From contig JAMWZW010000004.1 in assembly GCA_024281995.1 (NCBI GenBank), positions 1 to 64,000 on the forward strand: a DNA stretch of 64,000 bases. The letters are read 5' to 3'. The DNA is from Nitrosomonas sp. GTDB lineage: Bacteria > Pseudomonadota > Gammaproteobacteria > Burkholderiales > Nitrosomonadaceae. How positions within the stretch are numbered: the stretch's first letter is position 1; every line of letters starts with the position of its first letter. The notes under the pieces were generated by a model, which worked only from the letters and a program-made list of their open reading frames with translations, did not search any database and was not told the origin of the DNA. The position numbers were made by a program, and so were the translations under genes. Positions 8,386 to 16,961 of this stretch are shown in pieces.

Positions 8386-8991
8386 TTATTGATTGGTTTC
8401 TTGCCTATTAAAATCAACCTTCGGGGCCACAGAAATCTCCTGCTCATTTTCGACAGTAAAACTTGGTTTAGTGTGGAAGCCGAACATCATAGCGGTAAGA
8501 TTGCTGGGAAAAGAACGTACCACAAGATTATATTCTTGTACGGCTTTTATATATCGATTTCGAGCAACCGTAATGCGATTTTCAGTTCCTTCCAGTTGTG
8601 CTTGTAAATCCCGAAAATTGATATCCGATTTAAGCTCCGGATAATTCTCTGCGATGACCAGTAGGCGCGAAAGCGCACTCGATAATTCGCCTTGTGCATT
8701 TTGGAATTTGGCAAATGCCTCTGCGTCATTGATGAGCTCAGGAGTCGCTTGAATACTGCCAACTTTGGAGCGGGCGTTGGTGACACCCAATAACACATCT
8801 TTTTCCTGTGCAGCAAATCCTTTAACGGCATTGACTAAATTGGGAATCAAATCAGCACGGCGTTTATATTGATTGAGAACTTCCGCCCAACTGGCTTTCA
8901 TTTGCTCATCGGTTGATTGCAATGTGTTGTAGCCACAACCACTCAGTGTTAGTGAACCGACAAATAACAAGATTAATAGGTAGTTTCGCAT
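8386..8991 (-). CDS. LemA family lipoprotein
   Basis: The ATG at 8991 is preferred because GGGAG precedes it and the protein then starts with a lipoprotein signal (MRNYLLILLF, lipobox LTLSGC); 9024 would add 11 residues before it. The mature domain is an all-helical LemA fold, with the usual QYKRRADLIPNLVNAVKG near its start and the ENYPELKSDINFRDLQAQLEGTE type of helix pair (here described by its ends only). It is first in the lemA-TPM-TPM operon. LemA proteins are envelope-associated with no agreed biochemical role. Confidence 0.9.
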   Translation of the reverse strand: MRNYLLILLFVGSLTLSGCGYNTLQSTDEQMKASWAEVLNQYKRRADLIPNLVNAVKGFAAQEKDVLLGVTNARSKVGSIQATPELINDAEAFAKFQNAQGELSSALSRLLVIAENYPELKSDINFRDLQAQLEGTENRITVARNRYIKAVQEYNLVVRSFPSNLTAMMFGFHTKPSFTVENEQEISVAPKVDFNRQETNQ

Positions 8992-9104
8992 AAATTTCTC
9001 CCGCGAAAAATGGATTGTCTGCAATGAGGGAATTTACTTAGTTTTGACAATAATACCTGAATCCTTGATCAATCAAAGCAAATAAATGAAATCTGACAAT
9101 ACAC

Positions 9105-9169
9105 TTGACAACCCCTAAGCCGTACCATTAGTATGGTAGCGTTTTTGATAATAACACTATATATTGTGG
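9105..9169 (+). promoter_or_regulatory. nrdAB control region with two NrdR boxes
   Basis: ACACTATATATTGTGG at 9154-9169 matches 15 of 16 positions of the NrdR box consensus as I know it (acaCwAtATaTwGtgt). A second 16-base palindrome, TACCATTAGTATGGTA at 9123-9138, is a poorer match, but starts exactly 31 bases upstream; paired NrdR boxes are usually three helical turns apart. A TTGACA at 9105-9110 could be a -35 element, placing the boxes over the core promoter. Repression of nrdAB by NrdR-dATP is inferred. Confidence 0.75.
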
Positions 9170-9247
9170 TTTTAGTCAGAGATAATATTTCACCATAAAT
9201 AGAGATTTTTTTCTCTATCGTAGATAATCAGTCCGGGGAGATCATTT

Positions 9248-12115
9248 ATGCAACTTGTTACTGAACACACCAACCTCAAGCTTATGTCCGGAAATCAAAA
9301 TTTTTTTGACGCTGGGACTCAGAATTCACGTTTTTCCCAATATAAAGTTATTCGCCGTAATGGAGCAGTCGTTACGTTTGAACCGGTCAAGATATCTGTT
9401 GCTATGACCAAGGCTTTTATAGCAATCGATGGCGGCCAGGGAGCAGCATCGGTGAGAGTGCGCGAAGTTGTTGCGGGTTTAACAAATGATGTGGTGAATG
9501 CATTGTTACGCCGTCAACCGGATAGCGGTACTTTCCATATTGAGGATATTCAGGACCAAGTTGAGCTTGCCTTAATGCGTTCTGGGGAACACGATGTGGC
9601 GCGTGCTTACGTGCTTTATCGGGAAGAGCGGGCGCGTGAAAGGGCTCGTCTGAAACAGCAATCGACTGCCGACGGAACAGTGGAAACCCGCTATGTTATG
9701 GAAAATGACCAGAGGGTGCCATTAGACCTAGCAAAATTATCGGCATTGATTGAATCTTCGTGTGTGGGTTTGACAAACGTAGATGTTTCACTGATTCTCA
9801 AAGCGACATTAAAAGATCTGTATGATGGCGTATCCGTGGATGAAGTCAGAAAATCCACTATTTTGTCTGCGCGCGTGCTAATTGAAAAAGATCCGGCGTA
9901 TAGCTATGTCACTGCACGACTGTTATTGAATAACATGCGGTATGAAGTGTTGGGAGAAGAAATCTCACAACAGGCGATGAAATCGCACTACCAGGACTAT
10001 TTCCCACGTTTTATTAAGCGCGGTATCGAAGCTGAGCTTCTTGACGAACGCTTGGCGCAATTTGACCTGACGCGCCTGTCCGAAGCATTGGATGCCGATC
10101 GCGATTTGCAATTCGATTATTTGGGATTGCAAACATTATACGATCGTTATTTTTTGCACATCAAAGAACGGCGCATCGAGTTGCCGCAAGCGTTCTTCAT
10201 GCGCGTGGCAATGGGATTGGCATTGAATGAAATTGACCGCGAGGCGCGTGCGATTGAATTCTATCAAGTGCTGTCCAGTTTCGATTTCATGAGCTCGACG
10301 CCAACGTTGTTCAATTCCGGTACTTGCCGTTCGCAATTGTCATCCTGTTATTTAACGACAGTACCCGATGACTTGGATGGTATTTATGAGGCCATCAAAG
10401 AAAACGCACTGCTGGCCAAATATGCGGGCGGATTAGGCAATGACTGGACTGCGGTGCGTGCGATGGGTGCGCGCATCAAAGGTACCAATGGCAAATCGCA
10501 AGGCGTGGTGCCATTTCTTAAAGTAGTGTCGGATACCGCTGTTGCCGTTAATCAGGGCGGCAAACGCAAAGGCGCGGTTTGCGCGTACCTGGAATGCTGG
10601 CATCTGGATATCGAAGAATTTTTGGAATTGCGTAAAAATACCGGCGATGACCGCCGCCGCACGCATGACATGAACACCGCCACCTGGATTCCCGATTTGT
10701 TTATGAAACGAGTTATGGAAGGTAGTGATTGGACACTGTTTTCACCTTCGGACGTGCCCGATTTGCACGAAAAATTCGGACAGCAATTCGAGCAAGCTTA
10801 TTTAGCCTACGAAGCCAAGATTGAACGTGGCGAGTTAGAACTTTATAAAAAAATCCCCGCCGTGCAATTGTGGCGCAAGATGTTGAGTATGTTGTTTGAA
10901 ACCGGGCATCCGTGGATCACATTCAAGGATCCATGCAATGTGCGTTCGCCGCAAAACCATATCGGTGTCGTGCATAGTTCCAATTTATGCACGGAAATCA
11001 CGTTGAATACCAATGACAAAGAAATTGCGGTGTGCAATCTCGGCTCTGTCAATCTGGTGGCGCATCTGAAAAATGGCGTGCTGGATATGGATAAACTGAA
11101 GCGCACCATTAGTATCGCCATGCGCATGCTCGATAACGTCATCGATATCAATTTTTATGCCGTAGCCAAAGCCAGAAATGCCAATCTGAAGCATCGCCCT
11201 GTTGGATTGGGCATTATGGGATTTCAGGATTGCTTGCATCAATTGGGGATTCCGTATAGCTCACCGGAAGCGGTGGAATTCGCTGACCGTTCAATGGAAG
11301 CGGTAGCTTATCAGGCTTACTGGGCGTCAACCGAATTGGCGCAAGAGCGTGGCTGTTATAGCAGTTACAAAGGCAGTTTATGGGATCGCGGTATTCTTCC
11401 CCATGATACATTGGAAGTTCTGCGCAATGAACGCGGCGGATTTGTCGAGGCGGATCTATCCGCCACGCTGGATTGGGATGGGTTGCGCCAGCGTATTAAG
11501 GAACACGGCATGCGCAATTCAAATTGCTTGGCGATTGCGCCGACCGCGACGATTTCCAATATCGTTGGCGTTTCCGCCAGTATTGAGCCGACTTACCAGA
11601 ATTTGTACGTCAAATCGAATTTATCCGGTGAATTCACGATTGCCAATAAATGCCTGGTAAACGATTTGAAGAAACTCAATCTGTGGGATGAAGTCATGAT
11701 TGCGGATCTGAAATACTTTGACGGCGCCATTAGCAAAATCGACCGCATTCCGGAGAATATCCGCACTTTGTATGCCACCGCATTCGAAATGGATCCGCTC
11801 TGGCTCATCGAAGCGGGCGCGCGGCGGCAGAAGTGGATCGATCAATCGCAATCATTGAATATTTATATGGGCGGGGTTTCCGGCAAGAAATTGGATGAAA
11901 CCTACAAACTGGCTTGGCTGCGTGGTCTTAAAACCACTTATTACTTGCGTTCGATGGGGGCTACGGCTGCCGAGAAGTCGACCGTGCGGGCCGGTTCCCT
12001 GAATGCGGTGCCGTCCGATGGCGGCATAAACAGGACGGTAGCGGCGGCGGAAATAGCTACCGTGGAAATCAAGTATTGCGCAATCGACGATGAGAGCTGC
12101 GAATCGTGCCAATAA
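9248..12115 (+). CDS. nrdA: Ribonucleoside-diphosphate reductase alpha subunit (class Ia)
   Basis: The protein has 955 residues, longer than E. coli NrdA because two ATP-cone domains (about 30-130 and 150-240) precede the catalytic barrel. Catalytic motifs are present: a Cys in NSGTCRSQLSSC, NLCTEITLN (radical Cys and Glu), the redox partner Cys in AVCNLGSVNL, the radical-transfer pair in TTYYLRSMG, and a C-terminal CESC redox tail. It reduces ribonucleoside diphosphates to deoxyribonucleotides with NrdB. CCGGGGAG precedes the ATG. nrdB follows after 63 bases. NrdR boxes upstream suggest dATP-dependent repression, and the ATP cones allosteric control of activity. Confidence 0.97.
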   Translation: MQLVTEHTNLKLMSGNQNFFDAGTQNSRFSQYKVIRRNGAVVTFEPVKISVAMTKAFIAIDGGQGAASVRVREVVAGLTNDVVNALLRRQPDSGTFHIEDIQDQVELALMRSGEHDVARAYVLYREERARERARLKQQSTADGTVETRYVMENDQRVPLDLAKLSALIESSCVGLTNVDVSLILKATLKDLYDGVSVDEVRKSTILSARVLIEKDPAYSYVTARLLLNNMRYEVLGEEISQQAMKSHYQDYFPRFIKRGIEAELLDERLAQFDLTRLSEALDADRDLQFDYLGLQTLYDRYFLHIKERRIELPQAFFMRVAMGLALNEIDREARAIEFYQVLSSFDFMSSTPTLFNSGTCRSQLSSCYLTTVPDDLDGIYEAIKENALLAKYAGGLGNDWTAVRAMGARIKGTNGKSQGVVPFLKVVSDTAVAVNQGGKRKGAVCAYLECWHLDIEEFLELRKNTGDDRRRTHDMNTATWIPDLFMKRVMEGSDWTLFSPSDVPDLHEKFGQQFEQAYLAYEAKIERGELELYKKIPAVQLWRKMLSMLFETGHPWITFKDPCNVRSPQNHIGVVHSSNLCTEITLNTNDKEIAVCNLGSVNLVAHLKNGVLDMDKLKRTISIAMRMLDNVIDINFYAVAKARNANLKHRPVGLGIMGFQDCLHQLGIPYSSPEAVEFADRSMEAVAYQAYWASTELAQERGCYSSYKGSLWDRGILPHDTLEVLRNERGGFVEADLSATLDWDGLRQRIKEHGMRNSNCLAIAPTATISNIVGVSASIEPTYQNLYVKSNLSGEFTIANKCLVNDLKKLNLWDEVMIADLKYFDGAISKIDRIPENIRTLYATAFEMDPLWLIEAGARRQKWIDQSQSLNIYMGGVSGKKLDETYKLAWLRGLKTTYYLRSMGATAAEKSTVRAGSLNAVPSDGGINRTVAAAEIATVEIKYCAIDDESCESCQ

Positions 12116-12178
12116 ATAACAACAAGGAAACGTTGAATTAATTAATGTTTCTCTGACAATATAAAGGAATAAAACATC

Positions 12179-13366
12179 ATGCTGACATTTGAAGACGAAC
12201 CGCAACAACCGCAAACACCGCCGGTCAACGCCATGCCGCGTACCGCACTGCACGACTTTGAATTGCCGCTGTCATCACCGGCGCAGGACGGCCGTGATCA
12301 TAGCCCCGGCAATCAGGCAAACGCGCAAGACGTGGCGGGCAACCCTAACCGCCGCATATCGATCGAAGACAAGCAAATCATCAATTGCAGCGCTGACGTC
12401 AATCAATTGGTGCCGTTTAAATACAAATGGGCGTGGGATAAATATCTGGGCGCCTGTGCTAATCATTGGATGCCGCAGGAAATCAGTATGAGCCGGGACA
12501 TTGCCTTGTGGAAAGATCCCAATGGCTTGACCGAAGACGAACGCCGCCTGGTCAAGCGTAATCTCGGATTTTTCGTAACGGCAGATTCATTGGCCGCCAA
12601 CAACATCGTATTGGGGACGTACCGGCATATTACCAATCCGGAATGCCGTCAGTACCTGTTGCGGCAAGCGTTTGAAGAAGCGATTCACACGCATGCGTAC
12701 CAATATATCGTCGAATCTTTAGGTTTGGATGAAGGAGAAATATTCAACGCCTATCACGAAATATCGTCGATTCGGGATAAAGACGAATTCTTGATCCCAT
12801 TCATCGATACGCTCACCGATCCAGGCTTCAGAACGGGCACACAGGAAACCGATCAGCAATTGCTCAAAAGCCTGATCGTGTTCGCCTGCATCATGGAAGG
12901 CTTGTTCTTCTACGTCGGTTTCACGCAAATCCTGGCTTTGGGCCGGCAAAACAAAATGACCGGCGCTGCTGAGCAATATCAATACATTCTGCGCGACGAA
13001 TCGATGCACTGCAATTTCGGCATCGACGTGATCAACCAGATCAAAATGGAAAATCCGCACCTGTGGACCAAAGCGTTCCGCGATGAAATCAGCGCGCTGA
13101 TGCAAAAAGCCGTGGCGCTGGAATACCGCTACGCCGAAGACACCATGCCGCGCGGCGTGCTCGGCATGAATGCGCCGATGTTCAAGGAATATCTGCGCTA
13201 CATCGCCAACCGCCGCTGCCAGCAAATCGGCCTGGACGCGCTATATCCGAACGCCAATAACCCGTTCCCGTGGATGTCGGAAATGATCGATCTGAAGAAA
13301 GAGAAGAATTTCTTTGAAACGAGGGTGACGGAGTATCAGACCGGCGGGGCGCTGAGTTGGGATTGA
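12179..13366 (+). CDS. nrdB: Ribonucleoside-diphosphate reductase beta subunit (class Ia)
   Basis: The protein has 395 residues with the di-iron ligands of a class I radical subunit: Asp in TADSLAAN, Glu and His in EEAIHTHAY, Glu in MEGLFFY, and Glu and His in RDESMHCN. The radical Tyr of the IHTHAY motif sits four residues after the first His ligand, as in class Ia. An N-terminal tail of about 60 residues is rich in Gln, Pro and Asn and probably disordered. It supplies the tyrosyl radical to NrdA. AAGGAA lies before the start. Confidence 0.96.
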   Translation: MLTFEDEPQQPQTPPVNAMPRTALHDFELPLSSPAQDGRDHSPGNQANAQDVAGNPNRRISIEDKQIINCSADVNQLVPFKYKWAWDKYLGACANHWMPQEISMSRDIALWKDPNGLTEDERRLVKRNLGFFVTADSLAANNIVLGTYRHITNPECRQYLLRQAFEEAIHTHAYQYIVESLGLDEGEIFNAYHEISSIRDKDEFLIPFIDTLTDPGFRTGTQETDQQLLKSLIVFACIMEGLFFYVGFTQILALGRQNKMTGAAEQYQYILRDESMHCNFGIDVINQIKMENPHLWTKAFRDEISALMQKAVALEYRYAEDTMPRGVLGMNAPMFKEYLRYIANRRCQQIGLDALYPNANNPFPWMSEMIDLKKEKNFFETRVTEYQTGGALSWD

Positions 13367-13379
13367 TGGGGGGGGATAA

Positions 13380-13412
13380 TCGCTGCTGATTTAGTTTAGG
13401 CGACTTTTTTTT
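13380..13412 (+). terminator. Weak possible terminator after nrdB
   Basis: TCGC pairs with GCGA across a 16-base loop and is followed by eight T residues, 14 bases after the nrdB stop. The stem is short, so the call rests mainly on the T-run and position. Confidence 0.35.
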
Positions 13413-13440
13413 GTATATATTACGTTAGTGCTATAAGCAC

Positions 13441-14592
13441 ATGGAAAATAAAAAAATAAAGAAATTTGTCTTAACTATTCCAGACCCGTTATCTATAGAA
13501 ACGGAAGGTTTGGGTCGAATTCTTGTGTCAAACTGGACTGTTGGGGCTATATCAAATACTTCAAAAATCATTGAGCGTAATACCTTTACCCCTAAAGAGT
13601 TCATTACAGCGTTTGTTGGAAAATTGGCGCGAATACCTTCTGATGATGAGCAGATAAAAGATCAGTATGAGAAAGGCATCGAGATATCTAACCCAGAGGC
13701 ACTGACAGACAATGATCGGGAGAAAATTGCAAGAGAATATATAAATAAATGGAAAAATCATATTTTATATTGGGTTGCATATGAGGATGAAGATAGAAGC
13801 AACCTAAACCTTGAAAAAGGGAAACAGGAATCCGATTCTGAATACTTTTTCCGCATAATCAAAATTAGTGTAGAAAAGAGTGAAGAACAATCGCGAAAAA
13901 TGTTTGAGAAGTACAATTATTTTGGCTCTAGCAAAGGATTTCTTGAGGAATTTATTAAAAATCAACAGAAGCTTGGTGCCATAAGTGAGAAAATAAAAGG
14001 TATTCAAAAGCCTGCATTTAGAATATCGAGCATAGAGCCTCTTCATACCAGAGCACCTGAGTTACCACCGAACCCTGTTCATAAAACAAATCAACTCCTT
14101 GATGATCAAATATCACAGCTTGAAAGCCTTTCCAAGCTCGTTGAAGCACAAGGAGAACAGGCGGTAATTCTAAATGAGCAAACAGAGTTATTGTTGCGAG
14201 AAAGCGCCTCATCATCAGTACAAGCTAAAATTGGCGTTTGGGTTGCTGCAATTGGGATAATAATAAATACTTCTCTGAATGCGTATTCAATCCACAAAAC
14301 CACAGATAGTGAAAAAGCATCGACTGAACTCGTTACTGCACATAATGAACGAATTAATAACCAAAAGGAAGCACTAGCCATCGCAGAAATGATTAGGAGT
14401 GACTTGATCGAAGTAAAAAAATCAATAAATGTTTCAAGCGATAATACGATTATGTCTCTTAAAGAAATTCAAGCCATGAGTGAGAGAAACAGCAGTAGTC
14501 GTGTTGAACTAGCAAAGGCAATTAAGCAACTCAATGCGTATTTAGCAAGAAATGGTACTAACGAACAATTTAACAAGGATGTTTCACACTAG
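13441..14592 (+). CDS. Orphan membrane-anchored coiled-coil protein, unknown
   Basis: The protein has 383 residues. A soluble N-terminal half (1-200) is rich in Lys, Glu and Asn. A long heptad-like region (about 215-258; NQLLDDQISQLESLSKLVEAQ) leads into one membrane helix (about 262-282; IGVWVAAIGIIINTSLNAY), and a second coiled region (about 285-375) follows. The gene is clearly more AT-rich than nrdB before it and fumC after it and lacks a ribosome site, both signs of an acquired gene. I do not recognise a domain. The single helix between coiled coils recalls signalling or scaffold proteins, but no function should be assigned. Confidence 0.7.
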   Translation: MENKKIKKFVLTIPDPLSIETEGLGRILVSNWTVGAISNTSKIIERNTFTPKEFITAFVGKLARIPSDDEQIKDQYEKGIEISNPEALTDNDREKIAREYINKWKNHILYWVAYEDEDRSNLNLEKGKQESDSEYFFRIIKISVEKSEEQSRKMFEKYNYFGSSKGFLEEFIKNQQKLGAISEKIKGIQKPAFRISSIEPLHTRAPELPPNPVHKTNQLLDDQISQLESLSKLVEAQGEQAVILNEQTELLLRESASSSVQAKIGVWVAAIGIIINTSLNAYSIHKTTDSEKASTELVTAHNERINNQKEALAIAEMIRSDLIEVKKSINVSSDNTIMSLKEIQAMSERNSSSRVELAKAIKQLNAYLARNGTNEQFNKDVSH

Positions 14593-14681
14593 CGCACTTG
14601 CGTCTGCTAGTTGACGTTTCATATATAAGCAATAAATGAAATGCCAAATCGGAGTCCTAGTAAATCAGTTACTAGATTTAC

Positions 14682-14803
14682 CCATTTTGATGAGGTAAAT
14701 ACACATGCAAACCTGTGAAGAACGCGACACCATGGGCGTGGATGAAGTGCCCGCAGAAGCAATGTGGGGCGCGCAAACGCAGCGCTCGTTGCAGAATTTC
14801 AAG
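14682..14803 (+). repeat. Direct repeat 1: copy of the fumC ribosome site and 5' end
   Basis: This stretch repeats 15520-15640 with seven mismatches over the 99 coding bases; the leader including the TGAGGTAA ribosome site is also copied with a few changes. The two repeats flank the RelE/Xre toxin-antitoxin module. Confidence 0.85.
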
Positions 14804-14809
14804 AAATAA
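14705..14809 (+). pseudogene. Truncated 5' fragment of fumC
   Basis: The ATG at 14705 begins 33 codons nearly identical to the start of intact fumC at 15542 (MQTxEERDTMG, then [19 protein letters not shown]). After LQNFKK the reading frame ends in TAA at 14807-14809, just where similarity stops. It is followed at once by the promoter of the toxin gene. The fragment is either a remnant of fumC split by insertion of the toxin-antitoxin module, with the downstream copy restored, or a copy brought in with the module. It would make at most a 34-residue peptide. Confidence 0.85.
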
Positions 14810-14839
14810 AATTTAACAAAGATCTGAATTCTTATATTT

Positions 14840-14869
14840 TTGTTAAAACACTTATTTTAGGCTTATAAT
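14840..14869 (+). promoter_or_regulatory. Promoter of the RelE/Xre module, probably leaderless
   Basis: A perfect -10 element TATAAT (14864-14869) is preceded by TTGTTA (14840-14845) at 18 bases. The GTG start of the toxin is only seven bases after the -10, so the transcript should begin at or next to the start codon. No ribosome site could fit. Confidence 0.5.
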
Positions 14870-14876
14870 AATAAGC

Positions 14877-15134
14877 GTGAATGACATTGACTGGAAACCC
14901 AAAGCGCTTAAGCAGGTTGAGAAAATCAAGGCTGCCGGCGTGCGCAAAAGAATTTTTACTGAAGTCCAGTCGCTGGCTTATTTTCCTGATTGCCAGGGTG
15001 TCAAGAAACTCGCCAATCATGCGTATAGCTACCGGCTGCGGGTTGGTGACTATCGGGTATTTTTCGAATTTGACGGTTGCGTGCATGTCATTGATATTGA
15101 GGAGGTGAAAAAACGCGATGAGCGCACTTATTAA
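14877..15134 (+). CDS. RelE/ParE-superfamily toxin (HigB-like)
   Basis: The protein has 85 residues with the usual short RelE-fold pattern: WKPKALKQVEKI at the N-terminus, then LANHAYSYRLRVGDYRVFFEF and a final strand VIDIEEVKKRDE. RelE/HigB members cleave mRNA on ribosomes; other branches act on gyrase, and I cannot separate these here. GTG at 14877 is chosen because the N-terminus MNDIDWKPKA is typical of the family and no other in-frame start exists. The antitoxin gene overlaps its 3' end by 17 bases. The order toxin-antitoxin is that of higBA-type modules. Confidence 0.88.
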   Translation: MNDIDWKPKALKQVEKIKAAGVRKRIFTEVQSLAYFPDCQGVKKLANHAYSYRLRVGDYRVFFEFDGCVHVIDIEEVKKRDERTY

Positions 15135-15450
15135 TTACCAAACCATCCTGGATAGCAACGGAAAACCGGCTTTTGTCGTCCTGCCTTATGCCGAGTTTGT
15201 CAAACTTCCCGGCGTAGTACGCCCGGGCATGATCCCCAACGAGGTTGCCGGTAAACGTATCATGAATGAAGTCAGTATGCTCGCGGCCTGGCGCGAATAC
15301 CTGATGCTGACGCAAGAGGAAATGGCTAAACGCATGGGAATTACGCAAGCCGGTTACGCGCAGATCGAAGCTGCCAAACGCCCGCGTAAGGCAACGCTTG
15401 AGAAAGCCGCGGCGGCTATGGGCATTACCTTGGAACAGCTCGCGTATTGA
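15118..15450 (+). CDS. Xre-family antitoxin with Phd-like N-terminal segment
   Basis: The protein has 110 residues. Residues 1-35 (NYQTILDSNGKPAFVVLPYAEF) resemble the N-terminal strand-helix of Phd/RelB-type proteins. Residues 52-108 form a clear helix-turn-helix of the Xre type (LTQEEMAKRMGITQAGYAQIE). It overlaps the toxin gene by 17 bases and has a strong ribosome site (AGGAGGTG), unlike the toxin, so antitoxin is probably made in excess. It should neutralise the toxin and repress the promoter at 14840-14869. Confidence 0.88.
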   Translation: MSALINYQTILDSNGKPAFVVLPYAEFVKLPGVVRPGMIPNEVAGKRIMNEVSMLAAWREYLMLTQEEMAKRMGITQAGYAQIEAAKRPRKATLEKAAAAMGITLEQLAY

Positions 15451-15519
15451 AAGACGAGTTTGGGGCTAAACAAAATCGCAATTCCGATTAACCAATCTTC
15501 GCAATTCCATCAACTCATT

Positions 15520-15640
15520 CCATTTAGTGAGGTAACTATCCATGCAAACCCGTGAAGAACGCGACACTATGGGCGCAGTTGAAGTGCCCGCAGAAGCCCT
15601 GTGGGGCGCGCAAACGCAGCGCTCGTTGCAGAATTTCAAG
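15520..15640 (+). repeat. Direct repeat 2: ribosome site and 5' end of intact fumC
   Basis: This is the partner of the repeat at 14682-14803. The 716 bases between the two repeats contain the stop of the fragment, the toxin-antitoxin genes and a short spacer. Confidence 0.85.
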
Positions 15641-16927
15641 ATTTCCAACGAGCATATGCCTGTTGCTTTGATTCATGCATTGGCCAAAGTCAAGCGTGCG
15701 GCGGCCACCGTCAATCATGATCTGGGATTGCTGGATGCCGCCAGCACGGCTGCCATTATCCGTGCGGCCGATGAAGTGATTGCGGGTGATTTTAACGATC
15801 ATTTTCCGCTGGTGGTTTGGCAAACGGGTTCCGGTACGCAAACCAATATGAATATGAATGAAGTGCTGGCAAACCGGGCTTCTGAAATTTTAGGCGGCGG
15901 GCGAGGGGCGGAGCGGAAAGTGCATCCCAACGATGATGTCAACAAAGGCCAATCGTCTAACGATGTTTTTCCCACGGCAATGCATGTGGCTGCGGTGCAG
16001 GAATTGCAGCATCACTTAATTCCGGCCATTGGTTTGTTGCGCGGCACATTGGACGCTAAAGTGAAAGCATTCTCCGATATTGTCAAAATCGGCCGCACGC
16101 ATTTGCAGGATGCAACGCCGTTGACACTCGGGCAGGAATTTTCCGGTTATGTCGCGCAATTGGATCATGGTTTGCGGCATGTGCAAGCAAGCCTGGCGCA
16201 TTTATGCGAATTGGCTTTGGGTGGCACCGCAGTCGGCACCGGATTGAATGCGCATCCCGAATTCGCCGAACGTGTGACTGCCGAATTATCCCGCTTGACC
16301 GGTTTGCCTTTTGTGACCGCGCCCAATAAGTTTGAAGCACTCGCCAGTAACGATGCGTTAGTGCATGCGCATGGCGCACTGAAGACATTGGCTGCTTCGT
16401 TGATGAAAATCGCCAACGATATCCGCTGGCTGGCGTCCGGGCCGCGATGCGGCATCGGCGAACTGATAATCCCGGAAAACGAGCCGGGCAGTTCCATCAT
16501 GCCGGGTAAGGTCAATCCGACGCAATCCGAAGCCATGACGATGGTATGTTGCCAGGTGATGGGCAATGACGTGGCAGTCAATATGGGCGGTGCGATGGGA
16601 AATTTTGAATTAAACGTGATGAAGCCGCTCATTATCCACAATTTCCTGCAGAGCGTGCGATTGCTGGCCGATGCGCTCACCAGCTTCAATGACAATTGCG
16701 CGGTTGGCATCGAAGCCAACAAGGAGCGGATAAATTTACTGATGCATAACTCGTTGATGCTGGTAACCGCTCTCAATCCCCATATCGGTTACGATAAAGC
16801 TGCGGAAATTGCCAAAAAAGCCCATCGTGAAAACATCACGTTAAAAGAAGCGGCGATTGCAACGGGTTATGTCACCGCAGAACAATTCGATGCCTGGGTG
16901 AATCCGGAAAACATGGTAGGAAAATAG
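15542..16927 (+). CDS. fumC: Fumarate hydratase class II
   Basis: The protein has 461 residues and the signature [11 protein letters not shown] of the fumarase/aspartase superfamily, together with [16 protein letters not shown] and [13 protein letters not shown], which mark fumarase C. It interconverts fumarate and malate in the TCA cycle without an iron-sulfur cluster. TGAGGTAA lies before the start. A toxin-antitoxin module and a 5' fragment of the gene lie directly upstream, so the original promoter is probably now separated from this copy by about 840 bases. A transporter gene follows after 34 bases. Confidence 0.96.
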   Translation: MQTREERDTMGAVEVPAEALWGAQTQRSLQNFKISNEHMPVALIHALAKVKRAAATVNHDLGLLDAASTAAIIRAADEVIAGDFNDHFPLVVWQTGSGTQTNMNMNEVLANRASEILGGGRGAERKVHPNDDVNKGQSSNDVFPTAMHVAAVQELQHHLIPAIGLLRGTLDAKVKAFSDIVKIGRTHLQDATPLTLGQEFSGYVAQLDHGLRHVQASLAHLCELALGGTAVGTGLNAHPEFAERVTAELSRLTGLPFVTAPNKFEALASNDALVHAHGALKTLAASLMKIANDIRWLASGPRCGIGELIIPENEPGSSIMPGKVNPTQSEAMTMVCCQVMGNDVAVNMGGAMGNFELNVMKPLIIHNFLQSVRLLADALTSFNDNCAVGIEANKERINLLMHNSLMLVTALNPHIGYDKAAEIAKKAHRENITLKEAAIATGYVTAEQFDAWVNPENMVGK

Positions 16928-16961
16928 GGCCGTTTAATTTTTTGGTTACACGACGGAGCGC

